DNA of 9,319 nt from Verrucomicrobia bacterium TMED44 (GTDB lineage: Bacteria > Verrucomicrobiota > Verrucomicrobiia > Opitutales > Seribacteraceae): positions 2,401-11,719 of the forward strand of contig NHCX01000099.1 in assembly GCA_002168015.1 (NCBI GenBank), read 5' to 3'. Numbering within the stretch: position 1 is the stretch's first letter; each line of letters starts with the position of its first letter. The translations under genes and the position numbers were made by a program. This document shows, one piece after another, positions 1 to 6,991 of this stretch. The notes under the pieces are model-generated. The model worked only from the letters and a program-made list of their open reading frames with translations. It ran no database searches and was not told the origin of the DNA.

Positions 1-3000
1 CGGAAATATCGAAGGTCAAGACCTTGGCCATAATACTAGGCCTCAACTTATGCTGCTGAGATAGCGAATCGGTAAGCAAAATGTAAGTAACCGGATTATT
101 CGACCTTTGAGGAACCCATGCTTGCGGTTCATTACCGGTTAGGTAGCCAAGCCCTAAAGGAAGGTCAATCACCTCAGCCGATCCGTTTTTACGTATAACC
201 TGAAGCCGGCCCCCTGCTCCCCGGGTATTGCCAGGCTTTCCTTTCACACGAACAAGCAAGCAGGGATGCCCTATTCCACTGCTAAGAAAAGCCTGCATTG
301 AAGAATTATTATTAGCTACCACTAGGTCGGGCTGAAAATCATTATTGAGATCGAGGGTACTAAGAGCCGTGGCATCCCCGGGCATAATCAACCCACTTTC
401 TCTGGCAAATCGAGGGACCCAGCCCCCTTCCTTATTTCCCAGAAGAAGCATACCCAAGCCTCCATTGATCCGTCCGGTCTCTGGTTGCATAGGAAAAAAG
501 TTTTGGGCAAGGCAGAGATCCACCCAACCGTCCCCATTGAAGTCAGCCGCAGTGATTCCGAAAACAGCCGATGTCTGGGCAAGACTGGGAAAGGGCTGAA
601 AAGAAAATCGACCATCCGTGTTGACCCATATGCCGGACGCGAGTTGATTGACTTCGAGACGTAAAGATTGCTGAAGAAACTTGGGTTGGTAAATTTGGGT
701 AAGTTCAGCAGAAGCAAATTCATGAAAAGTCTTGAATTTCTGGGCCAGACTTGGGATGGCGTTGGTCGAGCAACTCTTCCCCCGGATGGGCAGAAACTTT
801 CCACTTTTGTAACAAGCTTCAATCAGCCGGGGCGTTCCTGTCCCGTCCATATCCCCCCAATGTAAAACCAACGGCTCCTCCGAGCTTGCGGTGTACTTGG
901 AGTTGTAGCCAAGATTTCCGACCGCGTAGTCCATGTCACCGTCGGAATCAAAATCGACAGGTAAAATGGATGTCCACCACCCCTTGATTTTTTGAACCCC
1001 AACGGTTCTTGTCACTTCTATAAGCTTACCCTTTTGATTTTCCCATAACCGGATAGTACCCCACTCTGGTACAACCCAAAGATCAATCCAACCATCCCCA
1101 TTGTAATCGCTCCATACGGCAGCATTAACAAGTCCGGCCTCGATCAGACCAGAAGCCAACTTTTCAGTTTGGTCCGAAAAGACTCCACCTTGATTTAGGA
1201 GGAGCCTACTCTTTGGAGTCTGAGGGTATTTCCCGGGAACCAGCCGACCTCCAACAAAAAGATCAAGGTCCCCGTCGCGATCAAAATCAGCCGCACAGAC
1301 CGGTCCACTGGAGTCCCTTATATCTGGGGTGTTAGGCAGACCCAAAATAAAGTCCCCCTTCCCCTGGTTCAGGAAGAGACGATCACGTAAATAGAGCGAA
1401 CGAACGCTGGGATCATATCCACCGGAGGTGACATAAAGGTCCAAATCACCATCCGAATCGGCATCTAGAAAAAGAGAACCCATATCTTTGAAGGGAACCA
1501 GTTGAGCATCGGAAAAATATTTCTGTTCCTTTTTCTCAAATGAACCGTCCTTTTTCTGAAGGTACAATTCTGAACCAGTCGACCGTGACTGGCCAACAAA
1601 CAAATCGAGATCACCATCGCTGTCCACATCGCCCCAGCTGACTCCGGGTCCCAAACGTGATAAGCGGTAAGGAAGAAGGGGCTGCAGAGTAAAATCATCC
1701 ACGAGGTTTTCCTCATGCCGAATCTTAGATAAGTGATCGCCGGGTTGGAAAAGAGTTATTGAATCCGGGCTCTTGTCGGGCAGACCATTTTCCTTAGACT
1801 GGTGTAAATGATGGTGAGAATTGATAGAGAGATCTCTAAAACTTTCCGACTTACCGTCCGGCCAGAGCACCTGAATCTCCCTGATTTCTTGTGCCTGACC
1901 CAACCCGAAATGCAAGATCGGAGAATTGGAAGATGCATAGCCTTGGGAGGAAGTAAGTGTGCGCCAATGACTGCCCGTCTCCGTGGTGACCCGTACGGTT
2001 GCGCCGATGGCCCAAGTGTTTAGCCCATTACCATGAAGACGGAGGGTGACTGCGGATCCTCCAACGGTCAGATCATTGCGGTATAATTTGTATGGTTCTT
2101 CCATAGAAGCAACCGCCACATCCAGATCGCCATCCCGATCGAAATCAGCGAGAGCCGTTCCAAAACTAACGCCAAGAAAATCAAAGTTCCATTGCTTACC
2201 CATCTTGGCAAAGTGTAAACCATCCAGGTTGCGAAAAACGAAATTCTGATCTTTTTTTGGCGGGACTTTTTTCCAGAAGTTTACTTTTTCTTCCTTGGAC
2301 TTTAGAGACTTTGCCATGGTTAGAAGATCTGAATTCGTCCGATCCTGCATCATTCCATTGGTTCCAAGCAAATCGACCCAACCATCATTATCAAGATCAC
2401 CAAATTTGACTGACCAAGTCCAATCGGTACTAGATACACCGGACTGTTGGGCAATTTCCATAAACTTGCCTTGCCCCGTATTTAAGAACAAAGCATTGCG
2501 CATATACTGCTTCGGGTTGGAACTTCGTAAGAACCAACCACTATCTTCCATATCTCCCATCCCCATTTTAGCTTTATAATGGTCGGAACCTGCCATATCC
2601 GAGGTCATGAGGTCGGGCCAACCATCATTGTTGATATCAGCTGAATCCGTGCCCATCGAAAACCAAGGGACATGAGGAAGCACAGAACTTGTGACTTCCT
2701 CAAATCTCTTACCCTGCAGGTTACGATACAGTCTATCCGGGCCGTAAAAATCATTGGCCACATAAAGATCAGGCCAACCATCCTGATCATAATCAAACCA
2801 GCTAACCGCCAATCCTTCATCCGTTCCACTGATGCCCAGAGTCGTGGACACTTCAACAAATTTCCCACTATCATTTCTATAGAAAAGATCCCGCTCCCCC
2901 GCATTGACCACCCGGAATTTTTCATCTGGATGCAAGACAACATTGAAAATCTCATCATATTGTGTTTCAACCAGAAGTTTTCCGTTACCCGCCTCAGCCT

Positions 3001-3670
3001 TAACCTCTAAACCCGGGGTTGGATCTGGCAAGGTACTCAAACGGTTCGTCACCAGATATCCATCCAAGTCTCCATCACGATCAAAATCGGCAAAGGCCAT
3101 TTGTACACTCGCTCCTTTTCTACTCAAACCGAGGTCAGCAGAAGACTCGACAAAAGATTTACCTGATTGGCTGATAAGAACAAGATTGGGATCACCGGTT
3201 CCGGCCACAAATAAATCTAACCACCCATCCCCATTGATATCGACAAAAGAACAACCAACGGCCCAATGGTCGCGGAAAAGCTTTTTCAGTCCTAATTTCT
3301 TAGTTACATCCTCAAATTGGAAGTCTCCCAAATTTCTGAAAAGTTGGTGTCCTCCATACGAATTTACAAAAAGAATATCATCCCAGCCATCGTTATCAAA
3401 GTCTCCTGAAGATACTCCAATGGATTGTCTGTTTGTCACAAAAAATGGATTTTTATCTAATTGAGAATTTACATCACCCTTATTCTCCCATTGAAAAATT
3501 ACCCCACTTTGCGATGGTGCCACTTCAGCAAACGAAGCTGGGCTCTTTCCTTTAGATATTAAAAATGGAAAGCTTTTCACTTTTGCATGCTGAGCAATAG
3601 CTGGCGCACTAGTAAGTAAAACAAGCCAACAAAGCAGGAATCCAGATGAAAATCCAAAAGTTGAGCTCAT
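1..3670 (-). CDS. Exported FG-GAP/VCBS repeat protein with ASPIC/UnbV module (CRTAC1-like), C-terminus beyond left edge
   Basis: One frame stays open from the ATG at 3670 to the left edge (1223 codons, no stop), so the C-terminus is missing. Residues 1-26 form a signal peptide (hydrophobic core about 11-20, likely cleavage after AIA at 24-26), which supports this start; no good Shine-Dalgarno is seen, only AGG touching the ATG. Thirteen canonical D-x-D/N-x-D-G-x-x-D loops begin at residues 90, 144, 195, 293, 345, 425, 509, 681, 736, 795, 855, 906 and 1043; those at 940 and 1107 are degenerate. An ASPIC/UnbV module lies at about 540-612 (GAxVRV, QGYASS, LHFGLG, WPDG). A weaker copy appears at about 1135-1200. 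Such proteins form Ca2+-binding beta-propellers outside the cytoplasm and are often adhesive; no catalytic motif is visible. The second half (GPGVSWGDVD, VGNLGYNSKY, then a GRINGGLG segment) resembles long VCBS-repeat proteins of Bacteroidota. The specific ligand is unknown. Confidence 0.5.
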   Translation of the reverse strand, partial: MSSTFGFSSGFLLCWLVLLTSAPAIAQHAKVKSFPFLISKGKSPASFAEVAPSQSGVIFQWENKGDVNSQLDKNPFFVTNRQSIGVSSGDFDNDGWDDILFVNSYGGHQLFRNLGDFQFEDVTKKLGLKKLFRDHWAVGCSFVDINGDGWLDLFVAGTGDPNLVLISQSGKSFVESSADLGLSRKGASVQMAFADFDRDGDLDGYLVTNRLSTLPDPTPGLEVKAEAGNGKLLVETQYDEIFNVVLHPDEKFRVVNAGERDLFYRNDSGKFVEVSTTLGISGTDEGLAVSWFDYDQDGWPDLYVANDFYGPDRLYRNLQGKRFEEVTSSVLPHVPWFSMGTDSADINNDGWPDLMTSDMAGSDHYKAKMGMGDMEDSGWFLRSSNPKQYMRNALFLNTGQGKFMEIAQQSGVSSTDWTWSVKFGDLDNDGWVDLLGTNGMMQDRTNSDLLTMAKSLKSKEEKVNFWKKVPPKKDQNFVFRNLDGLHFAKMGKQWNFDFLGVSFGTALADFDRDGDLDVAVASMEEPYKLYRNDLTVGGSAVTLRLHGNGLNTWAIGATVRVTTETGSHWRTLTSSQGYASSNSPILHFGLGQAQEIREIQVLWPDGKSESFRDLSINSHHHLHQSKENGLPDKSPDSITLFQPGDHLSKIRHEENLVDDFTLQPLLPYRLSRLGPGVSWGDVDSDGDLDLFVGQSRSTGSELYLQKKDGSFEKKEQKYFSDAQLVPFKDMGSLFLDADSDGDLDLYVTSGGYDPSVRSLYLRDRLFLNQGKGDFILGLPNTPDIRDSSGPVCAADFDRDGDLDLFVGGRLVPGKYPQTPKSRLLLNQGGVFSDQTEKLASGLIEAGLVNAAVWSDYNGDGWIDLWVVPEWGTIRLWENQKGKLIEVTRTVGVQKIKGWWTSILPVDFDSDGDMDYAVGNLGYNSKYTASSEEPLVLHWGDMDGTGTPRLIEACYKSGKFLPIRGKSCSTNAIPSLAQKFKTFHEFASAELTQIYQPKFLQQSLRLEVNQLASGIWVNTDGRFSFQPFPSLAQTSAVFGITAADFNGDGWVDLCLAQNFFPMQPETGRINGGLGMLLLGNKEGGWVPRFARESGLIMPGDATALSTLDLNNDFQPDLVVANNNSSMQAFLSSGIGHPCLLVRVKGKPGNTRGAGGRLQVIRKNGSAEVIDLPLGLGYLTGNEPQAWVPQRSNNPVTYILLTDSLSQQHKLRPSIMAKVLTFDIS

Positions 3671-3783
3671 CCTAAAAGTGAAGATTCTCCGACTCCCTTC
3701 TTCAAGATTAAAATTACCTTGAAACTTTTCTGATTTAGCCGCGTTTATGCTAGTAACAATAACCTTAGAACCTAAATACACAT
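3671..3783. promoter_or_regulatory. Divergent intergenic region between the FG-GAP and EF-hand genes
   Basis: This 113-bp A+T-rich spacer must hold the starts of transcription for both divergent genes unless promoters lie inside the coding regions. On the plus strand TTGAAA (3719-3724) resembles a -35 box, but the nearest -10-like hexamer, TATGCT (3746-3751), is 21 bp away, which is too far. On the minus strand TTGTTA (3754-3759) has no convincing -10 partner at 16-18 bp. Neither start codon has a proper Shine-Dalgarno sequence. I see no clear operator palindrome. The regulatory role is inferred from gene orientation, not from a recognised motif. Confidence 0.5.
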
Positions 3784-4248
3784 ATGAAAAAAATACTCTT
3801 TATTGTCTCCATATTTGCTTTTGCAATAGGAATTCATGCCAAACCTGAAAATGATGGTAAGAAAACAGTCCGAGGCGAAGGTCGTCCATCCCGAGAAGAA
3901 ATCATGAAAAAATTTGATAAGGACGGTGATGGAAAACTTAATGATGAAGAAAAAGCTGAATTACGCAAAAGAATGGCCGAGCGTAGCGGAGGTCGTAGCA
4001 AACTCCCTCCTTTTCTTATGAAAAAATTCGATAAGGACGGAGACGGTAAGTTAAGCGAGGAAGAAAGAGCCGAAGCCCGTAAATCGATGGAGGATCGGCG
4101 CAAGGAAATGATGGCTAAGTTTGATAAGGACGGGGACGGAAAACTCAATGAAAAGGAAAGAAAAGAGGCTATGGCTTCCCGCCCAAAACCTGAAGAAGGT
4201 AAGAAATCAGACGGAAAAGATGGAAAAAAGAAAAAAGGAAAAAAATAA
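3784..4248 (+). CDS. Exported EF-hand calcium-binding protein with three loops and a lysine-rich tail
   Basis: A 154-residue protein with a clear signal peptide (residues 1-19, KK followed by a hydrophobic stretch, cleavage likely after HA). Three canonical 12-residue EF-hand loops lie at residues 45-56, 83-94 and 113-124. Each begins DKDGDGKL and ends in glutamate at the bidentate twelfth position, so all should bind Ca2+. The flanking helices are rich in K, E and R. The tail from about 133 is almost entirely lysine, glycine, aspartate and glutamate, strongly basic at the end. Three is an odd number of hands, since EF-hands usually pair, so dimerisation or one lone hand is likely. The gene has no Shine-Dalgarno; the ATG is chosen because the signal peptide follows it directly. 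It is divergent from the FG-GAP gene and followed by a strong terminator, so it is probably transcribed alone. Ca2+ buffering, or Ca2+-dependent binding to polyanions through the basic tail, is inference. Confidence 0.5.
   Translation: MKKILFIVSIFAFAIGIHAKPENDGKKTVRGEGRPSREEIMKKFDKDGDGKLNDEEKAELRKRMAERSGGRSKLPPFLMKKFDKDGDGKLSEEERAEARKSMEDRRKEMMAKFDKDGDGKLNEKERKEAMASRPKPEEGKKSDGKDGKKKKGKK
3904..4155 (+). repeat. Three in-gene EF-hand repeats
   Basis: Three imperfect repeat units encode F-D-K-D-G-D-G-K-L loops at 3916-3951, 4030-4065 and 4120-4155. The 11-mer GATAAGGACGG is identical in all three, while the codons around it differ at third positions. Spacing between units is 114 and 90 bp, so this is not a simple tandem array. 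It looks like old internal duplication kept by selection on the loop. Confidence 0.5.
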
Positions 4249-4273
4249 ACATCCAAAATAATTTAAATGTATC

Positions 4274-4305
4274 AAAAATGCCTTTTTCGAGAGGCATTTT
4301 TGTTT
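4274..4305 (+). terminator. Rho-independent terminator after the EF-hand gene
   Basis: A 12-bp stem (4274-4285 pairing with 4290-4301, one G-T wobble) closes on a TTCG tetraloop at 4286-4289, a very stable loop type. The stem base is a run of A facing a run of T, and the T-rich tract continues to 4305. It starts 25 bp after the EF-hand stop codon and should separate that gene from proA. The A run on the left could let it work in the other direction as well, but there is no minus-strand gene here to end. Confidence 0.5.
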
Positions 4306-4322
4306 ATATTAGAAAATATAAG
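4294..4322 (+). promoter_or_regulatory. Possible promoter for the proA operon
   Basis: TATAAG at 4317-4322 matches five of six bases of the -10 consensus and lies in an A+T-rich stretch just after the terminator, 44 bp before the proA start. The sequence at the expected -35 position (GCATTT, 4294-4299) is poor and falls within the terminator arm. A promoter is expected here because the terminator isolates proA from the gene upstream, but the exact site is uncertain. Confidence 0.5.
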
Positions 4323-4366
4323 CGAATACACTTCACCCCAAGCGAGACTTCTTTTAATACAAAAGG

Positions 4367-5632
4367 ATGAGTAATTCCCTATCTTCTGAAATTGAAGCCA
4401 TTGCCAAGCGTGCCAGAAATGCATCCCTGCATCTATGCAGTGCCACTGCGTCCGAAAAAAACCAAGCCTTGCAGGCGATTGCCCGGGGGATTGAATCCAA
4501 CCGCAAACTCCTTAAAGAAGAAAATGAAAAAGATTTAGCACTAGCAGAGGAAAATAAACTCTCAGAAGCAATGGTAGACCGCTTACGACTGACCCATGAA
4601 CGGATTGACGGAATGGTCAAGGGACTACGGCAATTAATTGAGCTTCCTGACCCCGTGGGCACAACTCTTGAATCCAAGACCCGGCCGAATGGATTGGAAA
4701 TTAACAAGGTTCGAGTACCCATCGGAGTTATTGGCATTATTTACGAATCCCGACCAAATGTAACTATTGACTGTGCCGGACTATGCCTAAAGTCAGGAAA
4801 TGCTTCGATTCTACGCGGTGGAAAAGAAGCCATGCATTCTAATCGGGCACTGGCTTCAATCATTTCTGAAGCCCTCCAAGCTTCCCCATTACCAGCTGAT
4901 GCGGTGCAGTTAATTCCGACCGTCGAGCGGGAAGCCCTCAACCATCTCTTAACGATGGACCAGTATGTTCACTGCATAATTCCAAGAGGTGGAGAAGGTT
5001 TAATCCGTTTTGTGTCTGAAAACAGCAGCATTCCTGTAATCAAGCACTACAAGGGAGTATGCAATTTATTTGTGGATGCCAGCGCGAACCTGCAAATGGC
5101 CGAACAGATTGCGGTCTCCTCAAAATGTGGAAGACCTGGGGTTTGTAATGCGATTGAAAACCTGATCGTGGACTCCTCCATTGCCGAAAGATTTCTCCCA
5201 TCCGTAGCCAAGAAATTCCAGGAGGAAGGCTGTGAACTTTGGGTAGATGACAGAGCGGGAAATATCCTCAATGATTTTGAGACACAAATCGCAAATGATA
5301 ATGATTATGCTGAAGAATTTCTCGACCTTAGACTCGCAATCAAAGTCGTGGACAGCTTGGAAGAAGCTATTGCTTTTGTAAACCGTTTTGGCAGCGGGCA
5401 CAGTGAATCCATAATAACAAGTAATAAAAGTCGGGCAGAGACCTTCCTGAATAAAGTCGATGCATCTTCAGTCTATTGGAACGCCAGCACCCGTTTCACA
5501 GATGGTTTTGAATTTGGACTAGGGGCAGAAATCGGAATTTCTACTGATCGACTGCACGCCCGTGGCCCCATGGGTCTTGAGGAACTTTGCACTTACAAAT
5601 ACCAGATCATTGGCGACGGACAGTGGAAGTAA
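4367..5632 (+). CDS. proA: Glutamate-5-semialdehyde dehydrogenase (gamma-glutamyl phosphate reductase)
   Basis: The 421-residue product matches the usual length of ProA, the NADPH-dependent cytosolic enzyme that reduces gamma-glutamyl phosphate to glutamate-5-semialdehyde, the second step of proline synthesis. Visible family motifs are VPIGVIGIIYESRPNVT (117-133), LKSGNASILRGGKEA (141-155), the catalytic-cysteine segment GRPGVCNAIE with Cys260 as nucleophile, GSGHSESIIT (342-351), and the C-terminal signature GAEIGISTDRLHARGPMGLEE (about 386-406). The ATG is preceded directly by AAAAGG, with no normal spacing for a Shine-Dalgarno; the N-terminus aligns well with the family, so the start is likely right. 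No proB (glutamate 5-kinase) is in the window, so it must be encoded elsewhere. It is the first gene of an apparent operon with the dihydroorotase 16 bp downstream. Confidence 0.5.
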   Translation: MSNSLSSEIEAIAKRARNASLHLCSATASEKNQALQAIARGIESNRKLLKEENEKDLALAEENKLSEAMVDRLRLTHERIDGMVKGLRQLIELPDPVGTTLESKTRPNGLEINKVRVPIGVIGIIYESRPNVTIDCAGLCLKSGNASILRGGKEAMHSNRALASIISEALQASPLPADAVQLIPTVEREALNHLLTMDQYVHCIIPRGGEGLIRFVSENSSIPVIKHYKGVCNLFVDASANLQMAEQIAVSSKCGRPGVCNAIENLIVDSSIAERFLPSVAKKFQEEGCELWVDDRAGNILNDFETQIANDNDYAEEFLDLRLAIKVVDSLEEAIAFVNRFGSGHSESIITSNKSRAETFLNKVDASSVYWNASTRFTDGFEFGLGAEIGISTDRLHARGPMGLEELCTYKYQIIGDGQWK

Positions 5633-5648
5633 GATAAGCCGATAATTG

Positions 5649-6983
5649 ATGACGGACTTACTTATTTCCGGGGGTACCCTTGTTAATGAGGGGCAAAAAA
5701 CTGAAAATGATTTATTGATTCGGAATGGGAGGATTGAGTCGATTGGCCCCGTCATGCCAAAGCCAGCCAATTGCCAAGTTATCGATGCAACTGGAAAACT
5801 GGTTCTCCCTGGGTTGATCGATGATCAGGTACATTTCCGCGAACCCGGGCTTACGCACAAGGCATGCATTCAAACTGAAGCACAGGCTGCAGTGGCAGGG
5901 GGTGTGACCACTTTCTTCGAGATGCCTAATGTATCTCCTCCTACCCTGAGTATGGAAAGAATCGAAGAAAAGTGTGCGATCGCCAATCAGGATTCTTTAG
6001 CCAATTATGCCTTTTTTCTGGGTGCCAGTAATGAGAACCTTGAAAATGTAAAATCTGCGGATCCCGCCCTGATTGCAGGGATCAAGGTCTTTATGGGATC
6101 ATCCACCGGAAACATGCTGGTAGATGAGGAAACCGTATTGGAGGGAATCTTTCAGCATGCCCCCACCATCATAGCGACCCATTGCGAAGATACCCCCATG
6201 ATTTTGGAAAACGAAAAGCTTGCCCGCCATAAGCATGGTGCGAATGTTCCTTTTTCTGAACATGGCAATATCCGCTCGCGCGAAGCCTGCCTCAAATCCT
6301 CATCCATGGCCGTGGAACTTGCCAAACGAGAAGGAGCTAAACTGCATGTCCTTCACATAACCACTGAGGAAGAGTTGCAACTTTTTGAATCTGGGCACGA
6401 TCGAATTACAGCGGAAGCATGCGTTCATCACTTGTGGTTTGAGGAGCAAAGCTATGCAACCCTGGGTTCCCTGATTAAATGCAACCCGGCAATCAAGAAA
6501 GGAAGTGATCGCGATGCGATTCGTCGTGCCGTTGTGGATGGTAGAATTTCGATTCTAGCGACTGATCATGCCCCGCACACTTGGGAGGAGAAACAGGGTA
6601 CTTATTTCAATGCTCCATCCGGTCTGCCCTTACTTCAGCATACCCTGCTCCTGATGCTGGAAATGTGCGAACAGAAATGTTTCACGCCCGAACTGATTGT
6701 AGAGCGGGCCTGCCATACCCCTGCCCTTTTGTTTCAGGTGGAAGAGCGCGGCTTTTTACGTGAAGGCTACTGGGCAGATGTGGTGGTAGTGGATCCTGAA
6801 GGGAAGACTTCAGTCAAGGATACGGAGCTATTTAGTAAATGCGGGTGGTCCCCTTTCCCTCACTTGACATTTACCAACTCCATTGAAACCACCATTGTTT
6901 CGGGACAGGTTGCTTATCACCAGGGTAAGCTCCAAATGGATTGCCGTGGACAAAGAGCCCAGTTTTCAAAGAATCGCAGGTGA
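5649..6983 (+). CDS. pyrC: Dihydroorotase (amidohydrolase superfamily), Bacteroidota-like type
   Basis: This cytosolic enzyme cyclises carbamoyl-aspartate to dihydroorotate in pyrimidine synthesis. The protein is 444 residues from ATG 5649; a TTG at 5646 would add one residue (numbering below counts from that TTG). Motifs: PGLIDDQVHFREPG (55-68) with metal-ligand His63 and substrate-binding Arg65, GIKVFMGSSTGNMLV (145-159) with the carboxylated Lys147, ATHCE (His179), LHVLHITT (His237) and ATDHAPH with catalytic Asp307. In many amidohydrolases the first motif is HxH; here the first position is Gln61. I recall the same DDQVHFREPG form in dihydroorotases of Bacteroidota such as Porphyromonas, so this is probably a subfamily trait, not damage. 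The CGWSPF segment near 399-404 also fits that group. A hydantoinase or allantoinase is less likely. No Shine-Dalgarno is seen. It lies between proA (16 bp) and the sulfatase (8 bp). Confidence 0.5.
   Translation: MTDLLISGGTLVNEGQKTENDLLIRNGRIESIGPVMPKPANCQVIDATGKLVLPGLIDDQVHFREPGLTHKACIQTEAQAAVAGGVTTFFEMPNVSPPTLSMERIEEKCAIANQDSLANYAFFLGASNENLENVKSADPALIAGIKVFMGSSTGNMLVDEETVLEGIFQHAPTIIATHCEDTPMILENEKLARHKHGANVPFSEHGNIRSREACLKSSSMAVELAKREGAKLHVLHITTEEELQLFESGHDRITAEACVHHLWFEEQSYATLGSLIKCNPAIKKGSDRDAIRRAVVDGRISILATDHAPHTWEEKQGTYFNAPSGLPLLQHTLLLMLEMCEQKCFTPELIVERACHTPALLFQVEERGFLREGYWADVVVVDPEGKTSVKDTELFSKCGWSPFPHLTFTNSIETTIVSGQVAYHQGKLQMDCRGQRAQFSKNRR
6978..6983 (+). promoter_or_regulatory. 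Shine-Dalgarno of the sulfatase overlapping the dihydroorotase stop
   Basis: AGGTGA matches the anti-Shine-Dalgarno target and stands 8 bp before the ATG at 6992. Its last three bases are the TGA stop of the dihydroorotase. This is the best ribosome-binding site in the window and decides the sulfatase start in favour of 6992 over the upstream in-frame ATG at 6941. The overlap suggests translational coupling. Confidence 0.5.
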
Positions 6984-6991
6984 CTATAACG

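Noticed and set aside
388..822. 144-residue minus-strand ORF
   Set aside because: It is a shifted frame of the FG-GAP gene. The correct frame stays open through the whole stretch and carries the DFNGDGWVD loop here.
2904..3464. 186-residue plus-strand ORF
   Set aside because: It lies wholly inside the minus-strand FG-GAP frame, which has a signal peptide and repeated Ca2+ loops; the plus-strand translation shows only low-complexity Ser/Lys/Pro sequence.
3834..4256. 140-residue minus-strand ORF opposite the EF-hand gene
   Set aside because: Its composition (Ser, Phe, Pro, Leu runs) is the antisense mirror of Lys/Glu/Asp codons in the EF-hand gene. It has no signal or domain, and the sense frame has clear EF-hands.
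6941..6991. Upstream ATG giving a 518-residue sulfatase
   Set aside because: It would add 17 polar residues before the signal peptide and overlap pyrC; the ATG at 6992 has a good Shine-Dalgarno and starts the signal peptide.
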